This document shows, piece after piece, positions 22,362 to 34,217 of a DNA stretch of 64,000 nucleotides (positions within the stretch are counted from its first letter, which is position 1; every line of letters begins with the position of its first letter). Made by a program: the position numbers and the translations under genes. Origin of the DNA: Diphasiastrum complanatum (Eukaryota > Streptophyta > Lycopodiopsida > Lycopodiales > Lycopodiaceae); the NCBI GenBank assembly GCA_029204225.1, contig CM055100.1, positions 34,708,645 through 34,772,644 on the forward strand. The letters run 5' to 3'. The notes under the pieces were generated by a model, which was given only the letters and a program-made list of their open reading frames with translations, was not told the origin of the DNA and did not search any database.

Positions 22362-23592
22362 CTCCCTCTTCAACTAGTTTTAGCATAGACTTTGATAATA
22401 CTCCAAGTGAAGTTCTATGCTTCATGAACAAGTCTTTTCCCAATGCTTTGGTGATTATATCAGCTACACATTCCCTTGAAGACACATGTTGAAGCTCCAC
22501 CTCCTTTGTAATGACTTGCTCCCTCACAAAATGATATTGTATCTCAATATGCTTGCTCCTAGCATGAAAGATAGGATCGGAGGCCATTCTTTGGGCTGAT
22601 TGATTGTCACAAAAGATGATTGGGCTCTCTGAAAAATCCAGCAAGTGAAGATCCTTGATCATCCTCTTGATCCATACCATCTCCTTTGTGCAATGTGTAA
22701 GAGCTTTGTACTCGGCCTCACTAGATGAGAATGAGATAGTGGCTTGTTTATTTGACATCCATGATATAGCTCCATCACCTATGAAAATACAATAAGCACT
22801 AATGGATTTCCTATCCATTACATCTCCAGCATAGTCCGAATCTGAAAATCCAAAAATATTAGGTGATGATCCCTCATACAATATGCCAAAATCTCGAGTT
22901 CCAATGATGTACCTCAAAACTCGCTTTCCTAGCTTCCAATGCTCCTCACTAGGATCTTGCATGAATTGACTCAATCTTCCAACACAATAGCTTAGATCAA
23001 GTCTAGTAATGGTTATATAGATGAGTGAACCAACTATCTTCCTATAGAGAGTAATGTCCTTGAAGGATCTTTCATTACCTCTTATAGTTAGTTTTACATG
23101 AGACTCCATAGGTGTATCAATAGCTTTTGCATCTACCATATGAAATCTTTCTAGAATAGAATTAGCATACTTCTCTTGACAAATGAAAGTAGATTGAGAA
23201 GATCTAATGACTTCTATTCCTAAAATGTAATGCAAATTACCAAGATCATGCACCTCAAACTCCTTCTTAAGAGCATTCTTGATATCCTCCACATCTTGAT
23301 TATCTCCACCAATCAAGATGATATCATCCACATAGATCAGCAAGATGGTAACATCATTTCCAGCAAAACTATAATAAAGTGAATGATCATAATCACTCAT
23401 AACAAAGTCTTGAGAGAGTAGAAAAGTGTTAGGCTTAGCATACCAACTCCTTGGTGCTTGAATAAGGCCATACAAACTCTTGTGTAGAAGACACACATGA
23501 TTTGGCTTTGTTGATGAAATGTAGCTGTTGGGTTGCTCCATGTACACTTCCTCCTCAAGATCACCATTCAAGAATGCATTTGAAATGTCCAT
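22357..23592 (-). pseudogene. Copia reverse transcriptase C-part and RNase H (LTR-A element)
   Basis: A 411-residue frame with MDISNAFLNGDLEEEVYMEQ, the catalytic YVDDIILIGG, RNase H SDSDYAGDVMDRKSISAY, FSSSEAEYKAL, CDNQSAQRM and HARSKHIEIQYHF, and an intact tail ADIITKALGKDLFMKHR. The stop lies inside the LTR. It is separated from the N-part by one stop where Trp (TGG) is expected. Confidence 0.9.
22362..22375 (-). promoter_or_regulatory. Polypurine tract
   Basis: The minus strand reads AGTTGAAGAGGGAG directly before TGTGAAAGATTC, the LTR-A start. Confidence 0.8.
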
Positions 23593-23604
23593 TTGCCATA
23601 GATC

Positions 23605-24146
23605 TCATCTATAAAGTGTAGCAAGTGAAATGATGACTCGAATGCTTACCATCTTTTCCACAGCTGCAAAGGTCTCATCATAGTCAATTCCTTGTTGTTG
23701 AGCATATCCTTTTGCCACTAACCTTGCCTTGTACTTGTTGATAGATTCATCTTGGTCTGTCTTCACCTTGAAGATCCATTTGCATCCAATAGCTTTCTTG
23801 TCCTTAGGCAACTCCACCAATCTCCATGTTCCATTCTTCATAAGAGCTTGATACTTGAGATCCATTGCTTGGATCCACTCCTCTTCTTTCCTTGCTTGAT
23901 CTACATTTGTAGGCTCATGCAAAGAGGTTAGGAAAGAAACATAATTTCCAGAAACTACTTGCTTACCTTTTTGATCATATGTGAGCCTTGAAGGTACTTG
24001 TTTTTCTCTTGATGTTCTCCTTGGATTTTGACTTGATGAAGGTCCATCATCACCACCATCCAAAGTAAGATCCTTCTCATCAACATCAAGAATGCTAGAT
24101 CCATCCACTTTACCATCAATCATGCAACAAACCATGTTGTCGTATA
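23605..24146 (-). pseudogene. Copia RT N-terminal part and linker (LTR-A element)
   Basis: Blocks: PRRTSREKQVPSRLTYDQKG, EEEWIQAMDLKYQALMKNGT, GCKWIFKVKTDQDES and DYDETFAAVEKMVSIRV. It is cut at about 24146, where plus-strand sequence of another copia family begins. Integrase, protease and gag are therefore missing. Confidence 0.88.
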
Positions 24147-25522
24147 GGAGAAGCAACTTATGTACCTATTGCATGCACTACCAAGATCATTCCAGATGAC
24201 ATGCACTCTACTAGCTAAAGGTCCTGCGATGACTCTTGAGAAGGCAATAGTCGAGATCAAGGAGGGGGTAGAAGCAAGAGAGTACTATGATGACAGACAC
24301 AAATCTAATCAAGCTTTGTATAGCAACAAAGATCAATGCAAGAATAAGCCTAATCCTAAGAGGGAGTCATCTCGAAGATCAGATCGAAGTCAACAGAAAG
24401 AAGACGACAAAGAAGGAAGATCAAAGACACCTACCAAGCACAAACTGCAAGGTGGAGACAAGAAATTTAGCATAAGATGCAGACACGACAGACATACCGT
24501 TGAAACATGGTGGTTGAATCCAAATATTGAGTGCATACATTGTCATAAGAAAGGCCATGTATCCATGGATTTCTATCAAAATCCAAGGAATAAGAAGACA
24601 CAAAGTAGGAAGGAGACCTCCAATAGCTTGTCATATGAAGAGGATTCAAAGTCCTCAAAGATGGCTGAGGAGAGAGCAAGCAACAATCCACCTGCTTACC
24701 TATGCACCGATGCATGCAATGCATCTCACGCAGATATGCAAGAAGTAAGCTACGTCACACTTTGTGACCACAAAGCATTAGATTGCTGATTATCGTCAAA
24801 CGGATTCTTCTAGATACATCATTATGGGAGATGGACTAGCTATGGCTATATGCTAACATCAGAGATAGGAAGCTTGACGATGTGTTATACATCCAAATGC
24901 TTCAAAAGGATCTATTATTTGTCGTGAAGTTGGTAGATGCAGGGCATGTGCGTCACCTTTGCAGATGACTCATGTGAGGTAACTGAAGCAAACATCGCTC
25001 ACATTAGCACACAAGGCAAGAGCAAAGGCAACTTGAATCATTTGCAGATACACGTTCCAACTGAACAAGCACACCAAATCTACGAGTCCACAGACATTCT
25101 ATGGCACAAAAGGCTATGTCATACTAGTACGATGGCTTTATAGAAGGCTAGTTATAATGGAGTATTCACCGGTGCAAGCATCAAAGATGCAAAGATGGTA
25201 GCTAGAGGTTTCTCACAGAAGTATGGCGTTGACTACATCGAAACCTTTTCTCTAGTTGTCAAGCATACCTCCATACGTTTGTTGATCGCATATGCAGCAA
25301 CATAGAACTTGAATATCCACATTGTGGACGAGAAGATTGCATTCCTACATGGAGAGACTCAAGAAAGAACTCTACATGGATCAGCCACCAGGTTTTATGT
25401 GCGAATCATTCTCTGATTACGCATGCATGATGCACAAAAGCATCTACGGAATCAGAGACATGGGTGAGAAAGACCAACTGAGAACTGTGTTCATTCCAAC
25501 CAAAAAGATGGATGTTGATATA
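24147..25522 (+). pseudogene. Copia family-E gag to RT remnant
   Basis: It starts in mid-gag with GAGAAGCAACT, homologous to 47753 onward (ALPRSFQMT shared). A lysine-rich gag tail and a zinc-knuckle-like CIHCHKKGHVSMDF follow, then protease and pre-integrase scraps near 24800-25140, then a jump to RT fingers (KMVARGFSQKYGVDYIETFS). Many stops. It ends where LTR-A begins at 25523. Confidence 0.8.
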
Positions 25523-25838
25523 TGTGAAAGATTTCAACTAGTTTAGTCAAGTTTAGTCATATTCTGGTTAATTGTCAATATTAGGCCGATATGCATTTTA
25601 TACTTAGAGATAAACTTTATGAAAGTTATTGTAGTCAAATTTCATTTGAATTACCACTTTTGGAAAGTGTGAGAAAGTTAGGAGGTCGAGTTTGGACACA
25701 TTCAAATTTGAATGTTAGATTCATTGAATTTAGTCATATTGTCGATAGGGTTTTAGGTCTAGAAAGTTCTTGGAGGGAAACCAAAGTTCAAATGAGGCAT
25801 GGATCTGTTATATATAGTTGTACACGTGGGAAGAGACA

Positions 25839-25932
<94 letters not shown>

Positions 25933-26143
25933 CATGCTTATACATGAGTTCTCTTGGGTTCATGTATCCGTTGGTGCACTATCTTGATGATATCTTGCAA
26001 TCTTGTGTGTAGAATGCTTATATTTTGTTATTTTGGATCCACACGTGGGAAGTACAGTAGGGTACTGTTATTGTAGTGACAACAATTTCACTTTATCATA
26101 TATTTGTGTTTGATCAAGTTCTTATTGATTTTGCATCTCTTTC
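25523..26143 (+). repeat. LTR-A copy, plus orientation, 3' truncated
   Basis: It starts TGTGAAAGATTTCAAC and follows the LTR-A layout: TTATATATAG TATA-like box near 25808, ATTTCATGCTTATACATG near 25927, CACACGTGG near 26039, then homology stops near 26143, so the last roughly 110 bp are missing. It is more diverged than other copies. A (TC)n tract lies between the TATA box and the ATTTCATGC motif. Confidence 0.8.
25842..25928. repeat. (TC)n microsatellite inside the LTR
   Basis: About 87 bp of TC. In the LTR-A copy at 34218 the equivalent place holds only a short CTCTCTTCTCTATCTC seed. Confidence 0.96.
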
Positions 26144-26169
26144 ATGTAACTTCTAACTTGGCAAGTCTA

Positions 26170-29030
26170 ATGTACATCTATCTACAACTCCAAGAGCATC
26201 TCTTAACTTGAAAAATGAATACCAAAGGTTTGGTTAAGATATTAGCTATGCACTCGGATGAAGGCACATGATGAAGTTGAACCTCCTTGGATTGCACCTT
26301 CTCCCTCACAAAGTGATTAGCTATATATGCTTTGTTCTAGCATGGAAGATCGAATTGGTAGCAATTTGTTGAGAAGCTTGATTGTTACAATGGATACAAG
26401 AGACCTCCTTGGCCTTTGCACTTGAAGCTCCACCAAAAGTCTTCTTAGCCATAGGAGTTCTTTGGTTGTTGAAGTCAATGTCTTGTACTCTGCTTCACAA
26501 GAGAAAAGAGAAATTGTATCTTGCCTTTTTGAAAGCCAAGATATCACTCCTCCAAAAAGAAAAGTGACAAATGCACTTATGGATCTTCTATCCATCTTGT
26601 CTCCTGCAAAATCTGAATCCGAAAAATCCTCTCAAGTACAAGTTAGATCCTTGATAGAGAATGCCAAAAACTCTAGTAGAAGAGACATATCTAAGCACTC
26701 TCTTGGCACTTTTCCAATGATGCATCAAAGGACCTTGCATATATTGACTTAACTTGCTTACAATATAACTCAAATCTGGTCTAGTGATTGTCAAATAGAT
26801 TAAGGACCCTATTAGCTTCCTAAAGAGTGTGATGTCCTCAAAGGATGCTTCATCACAATCATTAGTAACTTTACAAGCTTGCTCCATAGGGGTGTCAATC
26901 CCTTTGCAATCTTTGTACTTACTTATAAATCCATCTTGATTGTACTTTAATCTATAGATCCACTTACATGTAGGTGGCTTTTTCCCATATGGAAGGTGTA
27001 CAAGATTCCAAGTTTGATTATCTATCAAAGCATCAAACTCTACTTGCGTTGCATCTCTCCAAACTTGTGATCTATTTTGCATCTTCATAACATGATGGCT
27101 CTTCAAGCATTGTGGTTAGAAAAGAGTAAGAGGTAGAAGGAGATGTGTCTTCCCTTTGCTTCCGTTTCTCAAAGTATGTAAGCCTTGAAGGCTCGGCCTT
27201 GCTCCTTGTGGATCTTCTGGGCTCCTTTGGCACTTGATTTTGATCTTCCAAAAGATCATTTTCAAGAGGCTCCTCCTTGGGTGTTGCAAGATCTTCATCA
27301 CCTAAGAGATTAGATGCATTTGGAGACAACTTGTAACTTTGGATTCATCAAACAAGACATCCTTGCTAACTTTTACTTTCTTCGAAATAGGATCAAATAT
27401 CCTATATCCTTTGCTATTTTCACTATAGCCTACAAATATTCCTTTGAAGGAAGTTGCATCTTCTTTCCTTCTTGTTTCCAAAGGAATGTGGACATAACAT
27501 ATACATCCAAACATTTGAAAATCTTTGACATTGGACTTATTGCCAAGCAAAGTTTGAAATGGTGAGATCCCACCAATAGCACTACTAGGAAGCCTACTAC
27601 ATAAGTAATTAGCACAAGTTATGGCCTCCCCCCAAAAAGTGATGGGTAGAGATGCATCAAGTCTTAAAGACTTTGCACATTCACAATGACTCCTATCTTT
27701 CCTCTCGACCACCCCATTTTGTTGGGGGGTGTAAGGACAAGTGAGTTCTCTCTTAATGCGATTGATTCACAAAAGTCTCTCATCTTGTTGGAGATATACT
27801 CTCCTCCATTATCACATCTTAGATTATACACTTGTAAACTTGAAACTTGACATCCAATCCACTATCAAACAACTGTCCTACACTAATGGGATTCTTGGTC
27901 AATCTAGGTACATAAACTACATCATGTAAGCAAAAAGATTTTGATGATGATGCATGCAGTGGAATACTACCTATTCCTTCAATCCTACACTCTACAGCAT
28001 TAGCAGTATAGATTGATCTTGAGCCTAGATATGGCATGAGACTAGTGAAAGAGTTCCTAGAACTAGACATATGGGAACTAGCCCCATTATCTATCCACCA
28101 TACTTCTTCATTCTTAAATGTCACATACATTAAAGCACCTCCATTACTTTCATGAGAAAAAGTATGTACATTCAAATGGATAAGATCTAAAGGTGAGGTA
28201 GATCTTGTTAAAGATCTCTTGTAGAAAGTCTTGTGTGACTTTGCAAGGCCACATGCCTCACACACTTTGCCACACTTCTTGAAAGCTTTTGGTAGGCCGA
28301 GAGCTAGCTCCTTTGATGCCATGGATTCCATTGATTGAAGATTAGGATGGCCCAATATTTGGTGCCAAAGCTCCACTTGAGTCAACTCCTCCCTAACCAT
28401 ATTCACACTTTCAATAGCCACATTAGCATCCAACTTAAAGAGCTTTCCTTGCTTATCTAGTTCATTGTCCATTAATTGACCAACACTAGGCAATTTTTTT
28501 GTAAAGGATAGACCATACAAAAAATTATCAAGATCTATCCTCGTAGATGATCCTAAGCATAATGGAATAGATCCTATGCCATCTATCTTGCATTCTTGAT
28601 CACTAGCAGTGTAGATTGATTTCTTAGAATCATTACAAGAAAGTAGATAAGAAAAATAATGCTTGTTGAATGACATGTGGGAACTAGCCCCACTATCAAT
28701 CCACCATGTCTTGGCTTGATGTTGGTGTAGATGCTACCACCAAGGATGTGTTGAAGCCATCATCTTCCTCCTCCCCTTGTGCAAGGTTGCCTTGATCTTC
28801 ATTCCCTTGTGCATTCTTCTTCTTATAGCATTCAGAAGCAAAGTGTCCTTTCTTCCCACAAAAGAAACACTTTAACTTTGCTTTGTTCTTTGGCTTCCCT
28901 TTGGAGGTAGATCCTCCATCCTTTGCCTCGGCCTCCCTGCCTTGGATCTTCTTGAAAGGATGAGTCTTCTTTTTGTCTTTAGATGTGAAGTTTGCTTTCT
29001 CATCACCATTATGTAGTGATAAGGATCACC
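26170..29030 (-). pseudogene. Domain-shuffled, RT-deleted copia element
   Basis: Minus-strand order: gag tail with zinc knuckle CFFCGKKGHFASEC (28865-28820), protease 1, pre-integrase HQILGHPNLQS ... CEACGLAKSHK, integrase start (DLIHLNVHTFSHESNGG), then a second protease (VWWIDNGASSHMSS, near 28100), then integrase C-part (CDNGGEYISNKM; VERKDRSHCEC), linker, RT fingers (CKWIYRLKYNQDG) joined in frame to RNase H (KGIDTPMEQACK). The RT palm with YVDD is absent. Most of gag is deleted near 29030. RNase H continues to about 26317 (ISLFSCEAEYKTL) and a frame-shifted tail to 26170. Confidence 0.88.
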
Positions 29031-29185
29031 ATTTGTTGTTGTTCAGCAGCCCACAAATCTATCTTGACCAAAAACAATGATGATACCTCTCTCCTTGAAC
29101 TCGCCCTCTCAATTAGAACTCAAAAAACAACAAATTGTCAATGATTTCACAAGTACTATTAATCATTTAGATCACTCTTAGACTT

Positions 29186-29198
29186 GGCTCTGATACCA
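29186..29198 (-). promoter_or_regulatory. Primer binding site (tRNA-iMet)
   Basis: The plus strand reads GGCTCTGATACCA, followed directly by an LTR starting TGTCAAAAAATC. It belongs to the minus-strand element at 26170-29030, with 5' leader at 29031-29185. Confidence 0.9.
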
Positions 29199-29470
29199 TG
29201 TCAAAAAATCAGAGAATAGGACTCAAATAGATCTACAAAAGATCAATAAGAGTGATTGGCAACTTGGAATGTTGATCTACCTCCAAACTAGCTTCTACTT
29301 GACAATTTCTACACATCCAAGCAAGAACAATAAAAAATAATGATCAAAAGCCTTCACACGTGTGAAGTACAGTAGTTGTACGGCCTTCCAACAACAAAAA
29401 TGATTACTTATCATTTCCTAAACATTCATTCACAAAGAACATGCTTTATAGAGTGAAAACACTTAGATTG
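29199..29470 (-). repeat. LTR-B, partial
   Basis: It begins TGTCAAAAAATCAGAG next to the primer site, contains CACACGTGTG at 29355-29364, and matches 45940-46050 (opposite strand) over the CATGTTCTTTGTGAATGAAT segment. It is truncated near 29470, where the leader of an LTR-A element begins. Confidence 0.7.
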
Positions 29471-29711
29471 ATAGGTAAACCACTTAGGCTGATCCAATGA
29501 TCCAAAAATCGGCCAAATCCAATATGTGAATCCAAAAACTCAAAATTGATCAAGTTTATAAACCTTTATAAGGTTTTGATCTACAAAAGATCCAATCTAC
29601 AAATGCAAGAAACTCGATTTTGACGTAGAATCCTCTCTAGCATGCTCTAGCTTTGACATCTTCACCAAATCATTGATAGATCTGATTTCCTCCTTCATAA
29701 TTTGAAACACA
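29471..29711 (-). other. Leader of an LTR-A copia element
   Basis: It matches the leader at 34867-35110 on the opposite strand. The gag expected next is replaced by LTR-B at 29470, which marks a nested insertion or a deletion. Confidence 0.7.
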
Positions 29712-29712
29712 A

Positions 29713-29724
29713 GCTCTGATACCA
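29713..29724 (-). promoter_or_regulatory. Primer binding site (tRNA-iMet)
   Basis: The plus strand reads GCTCTGATACCA immediately before LTR-A at 29725. Confidence 0.9.
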
Positions 29725-30361
29725 TGTGAAAGAATTCATATCATAAATGATCCAAATCCATAAAGGATCTTTGGTTACAAAAGAAGCTACTCCACCAATC
29801 TTGCCATTGTAGAAAAATCAGCATCTACACACAAAATAAGATGCAAACTCTAATAGAACTTGATCAAACATGAATCAAAACATAAAGTACTATTGCTGTC
29901 CATACAAAACCAGCAAGCTACTGTATTCCACACGTGTGGATCCAAAAATAACAAATATAGATCATTCTACACATAGAATTGCAAGCAATCACAAGTATAG
30001 TGCACCAATGACTAGTAGAACCCAAGAACCATGTATAAGCATGAAATGAGATAGATAAGAGAGAAGATATGTGTCTCCACGAGTTACATTCTTTTATAAC
30101 AGTTCCAAACCCTATTTGGCCACTTGGCTTTCCCTCCGAAATGTAAATCATTTGGGTCTAGATTCAATGTACCCAACAATTAAATTTGAATCTGCTAAAA
30201 CTCGACTTCTAACTTTTGCACACTTTCAAAAAGTGTTTATTAAAATAAAATTTAGACTAATGAACTTTGAAATGTCAAACTCTAAGTCTAAAATAAATGT
30301 TGGCCTCAATTTGCCAAATATAGAAATGTAGCAAATATGATCAAACTAGTTGAATCATTCA
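29725..30361 (-). repeat. LTR-A, 5' LTR of a minus-strand element
   Basis: About 637 bp from TGTGAAAGAATT to GTTGAATCATTCA. The last border is slightly degraded. TATA (TTTTATAA) lies near 30090 and CACACGTGTG at 29929-29938. It is more diverged from 21716-22361 than 34218-34853 is, so it is a different insertion. Confidence 0.88.
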
Positions 30362-30735
30362 TTAATCTTGTGTCTTGGTTATCCACGAAACAAGATATAC
30401 TATATCTTTATCTTCATGTGAAGCCAAGTACAAGGCCCTTACAACCACTACTAAAGAGGCATTATGGATCAAAAGATTACTTATGGAGCTCAAGTGCATC
30501 AAGGATGAAGATCTACCTATCACCAAATGTGACAACATCTTGGCTCAAGCTCTTGCGAACAATCTATCTTCCAAGCAAACAAATTGAGGTTGCACACCAT
30601 TTTGTAAGGAAAAAAGCTATTGGAGGAGAAATCATCTTGGAGCATGTTGGATCATCTTCATGTATTGTCGATCTTCTCACCAAACCACTGCTCAAGAATG
30701 TTTTTGTCCAGTTTAGATATAATTTTGTTTGATTT
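30362..30735 (+). pseudogene. Copia RNase H fragment
   Basis: Two overlapping frames give LVSWLSTKQDI, ISLSSCEAEYKALTTTTKEA, ITKCDNILAQAL and VAHHFVRKKAIGGEIILEHV, ending CIVDLLTKPLLKNVFVQFR. It is the C-terminus of a plus-strand pol, truncated on the left by LTR-A. Confidence 0.85.
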
Positions 30736-30760
30736 CAAGATCTATGTTGAATTAGATAGC

Positions 30761-31160
30761 TTTTAAGGAGTGTGAAAATTGTAAAAGTCATCTATCTTAA
30801 GGTTTGGTAGTCCTCTTTTAAAACCACTCATTATACACTTATAAATAAGTGATTAGGCCAAATTTAGAGTTGGATTAGCCCGTGGTAGTGTAGGCTACTT
30901 ACACTTGGCTTGATGGTAGAGGTCTAGTGACATACATCCTCTTGTTTTCATTTGTAAATTTGGACCAATCATATTGTAAGATGTTTGAGATGTCCTCACA
31001 CGTGTGAAAAGTACACACAATCACATGCTTTTGGCTGTCCTCACATGTGTGAAACACAAAGTGATTTCAAGATCTCAAATTGGATTTGGTTGGACACCAT
31101 TATTTGATCCTTTTTTGAGAGAGAAGCAAAACTTTTGGTTGTGTTGTGATCCATTGAAAA
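30761..31160 (+). repeat. Polypurine tract and LTR-C
   Basis: TTTTAAGGAG (30761-30770) precedes TGTGAAAATTG at 30771, a copia 3' LTR start. CACACGTGTG lies at 30997-31006, and a second TCACATGTGTGA follows near 31041. No primer site was found before the gag start at 31166, so the LTR end or leader is deleted. Confidence 0.65.
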
Positions 31161-32960
31161 TTGATTTCTCAAGAGAAGATGGTTGCCATGGGCTCCGTAC
31201 TATTGGAGCAAGGTGAGAGATTGACCACCTCTAGGTATGCCATTTGGAAGGTGACGATGGAGTCAATTTTGGTACTTCAAGATATGATGAATGTTGTTCT
31301 AGGACTTGAGGAGGAGCCACAAGTGCTCCAAGAAGTTCAAAAGTACAAGAAGAGGACAAGGATTGCTTTACATGCCATCAAAATGAATGTGTCAAATGAA
31401 GTGTTGAGGGAGATTAGCTCGTGCACCTCAGCGAAGGAGGCTTGGGACACACTAAAATCCATATATGAGATAAAAGACATCTATTTTGCTCACACTTAGG
31501 AACCAAATCTTTCAAAGCTTCCAAAAGAGTGATGAGAGTGCCTCAAATTTTGTCATGAGAGTGAAAGATCTTCATAGAGAGCTTGCTTGCATAGGAGACC
31601 ATCTCAATCAAAGATAGTGCAAATAATTCTTAATGGATTAAGAGATAAATTTGACAACATTTTTCAATCTTATGCAATCAAGGAGGAGCTTCTAAGCTTG
31701 GAGGCATTACACGAAGTTCTCATTTCTGAGAAGTGTAGGCTCAAGAACAAGCTATTGATCAATCAACTTTATTTGATGGATGGTGGAGAGGACAAAGCAT
31801 TCTTCTCAAAGGACAAGACAAGAGGAAGGGGAAAAGAGAAACATAAACATTCCAAGGAGGACAAACTCAAGGAGGAGAGTGATGGATTTCTCACAACCAT
31901 CAACAAGTTGCAAATCCAATGGGAAGTGTTTCTTTTGTGGTAAGAAGGGGCATTTTGCTTCTAATTGTTTCAAGAAGAAAAAGTTCTTCAAGCAAGCTAA
32001 TCTTACTAAAGAGAGTGAAGGTGAGGTAGAAGGGAGTTTTGAGGAAGGATCTCCCATGATGTTAATGTACTCTTTTTCTAGTTTTAAAGATGGAAATGCA
32101 TGGCGCATAGATAGTGGAGCTAGTTCTCATGTGACTAGTTCAAGGAAAATTTTCACTCATCTTGCACCTTACAATGGGATCTAGAAAGTTCATTTCCATT
32201 CATAATGATAGTAGATGCAAGATAGAAGGAATTGGTGGTGTACCGATTGGCGTTGAATCCACTATGACTCTTAATGATTTACTTTTTGTGCATAATCTCA
32301 TTAGTGTTGGTCAAATGCTTGATGATGGCTTTCAAGTTGACTTTGGGAAGGATGCTTCCTTGATTAAGAGGGATGGTTAAGTTGTAGCAAGAGGGACTAG
32401 ATGTGGAAAGCTTTTCAAGTTTAAATCAAATTCTTGTGGAGGTATGGTCAAGAGGTACTTGGATCATCTCAAGGAGGAGAAAAAAATTGGATTGCCTCAA
32501 TCTATGTTCCATGATAGTAAGGCTCATGAAGATGGTGCTTTGGAAAAAGCACTCGGAGAGTCATTTCCAAGGTGTTATACTTCTCATCATTTTTTCATCT
32601 TGTTCATTTGGATGATCATGTTTCACCAACTAGAAGCAAAGATAGTGCTTTCATACATGTCTCTTTCATTGATAACTTCAATTAGATGCATCTCCTATCA
32701 ATGGTGCTTGATAGGAAGATTGCAATAGTTGACACTTTGGGGATCTTTAAATCCACATGCTTTGTCAATATTTCTTTGCATGTAAAGAGTAATAAAAATC
32801 TCATATCTATCAAGAGGATGATGGCAGGATTCTCATATCTACCAACAATCCAAGTGCATGATGGGGAGAGACCAAGGCTTGAGGAGGAGTCATCCCAACT
32901 CATGTACCAACAAGGAGATTTTCAAGAGCCAAGGCCGAGTCTTTGTGGCTCACACTTCAG
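31161..32960 (+). pseudogene. Copia gag, protease and degenerate integrase
   Basis: Gag starts near 31166 (MVAMGSVLLEQGERLTTSRY), with KEAWDTLKSIYEIKD, then frame breaks, SKIVQIILNGLRDKFDNIFQ, the zinc knuckle CFFCGKKGHFASNC near 31930, the protease WRIDSGASSHVTSS near 32105, IEGIGGVPIGV, and LISVGQMLDDGFQVDF. After 32380 only a loose similarity remains. At least five frameshifts or stops. The gag is close to that of the full-length element at 2514-8470. Confidence 0.85.
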
Positions 32961-33339
32961 GTGGTATCTACTCCAACACATCCACTTTTTTTTTCCTTTG
33001 ATCATTTGATGTACCATCTTGCTTTGATGAGATTTCTACATCTCAAAGTTGGAGTGAGGCAATGCTAGTTTTGTATGATGCCTCTTGTATGGACATATCT
33101 GATGTCATTAATGGCTTAGATTTGGTTCTAAATCATTTAGAAAGCAAGTGGTTGTGTCATCAAATCTATGCTCTTGGATCTTATAAGTGCAAAAATGAGA
33201 TAGTCATTCATAGTGTGAAAAATCATGTTTTTTCATTTTGTGAGGCAATTTGTACACTTCTCATGAGAACAAGGGAAATGCAAAATGTTCATAGTTTGTG
33301 GACTAGTCAAGGTAGAATGCAAAATCTTGATAATTAACA

Positions 33340-34053
33340 CTTTTGCCTATTATGTAATAGTAATTATGAGGCACGAAGGCCTTGGGTTTCCCTCATTATG
33401 GTGTAGCTATTTTTGAGGAGGTGGAGCTTTCAAGCCCAAGTTCCTCTTCAAACATGGAGGGAACAAAAGGAAATGCATTAGAGGGGTTCTAAATCCAAAA
33501 AAGACCCTTTGTAAAGATTCTTTTTATTTTTTTTCTCAATTTTTTCTTACACATGGACCAATTAATACACTCAAATTTGAAATCTACGTAACGTAACTTT
33601 TTGAGTCCACATTTTAATTCCGCACTAAAAATGGCATAACTTTCTAGTAATAAGTCCGAATTTAGCGGAGTTTGGTTCATTGAAAAGAGCTCGACAAGGG
33701 CTTTCCAATGATATGTTACATTCATACTTTTGAGCTACGATTAAAAATTTATGGCTAGTCAAAAATATTAGTGCTATAATATTTTAATAATATAAACTAC
33801 ATCTTGCACGAATTCTTATAGGGTCTTTTTGGAGCTCAAAACTCCTCTAATGATGGCAAATTGGTAGAATTCTCATCAAGGAGATTGGCAATGGATTTCC
33901 ATCAAAGAAATCCTCTCGTGGATTTGGTAAATTTGCTGCTATCATAGGTCCATTGGCTGGTTTTCACATCATATCCATGCCAAAGGATCCACTCAAGAAG
34001 TATCATAAATTTGTTGTTTGATATTGTATCTCATCAAGCTAATTTTTCAGGAG
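33340..34053 (+). other. Decayed sequence ending in a copia-like 3' end
   Basis: No readable ORF. The last part ends AATTTTTCAGGAG directly before an LTR-like TGTGAAGATT, so it is probably the eroded tail of a copia pol plus a polypurine tract. Confidence 0.35.
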
Positions 34054-34217
34054 TGTGAAGATTTAGCAAAATTTAGCTTGATATTTTCTCATCATTACAT
34101 ATGTAAATCTGAAATGTGTGGAGCATGTTCCGACGTGTGGAGGGTCTCTCTCTACCCAAGGGTGTGTGTTCCATTTTCTCTCTCTACCTAAGAGCAACCT
34201 ATTTTTGTACTAAGTTT
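34054..34217 (+). repeat. LTR-F fragment
   Basis: It starts TGTGAAGATTTAGC after a purine-rich CAGGAG and contains GACGTGTGG near 34133. It is interrupted at 34218 by a complete LTR-A. Confidence 0.45.

Noticed and set aside
21716-30361. LTRs at 21716-22361 and 29725-30361 as the two ends of one minus-strand element
   Set aside because: They differ clearly more than 21716 differs from 34218, and the outer flanks do not show a matching 5-bp duplication.
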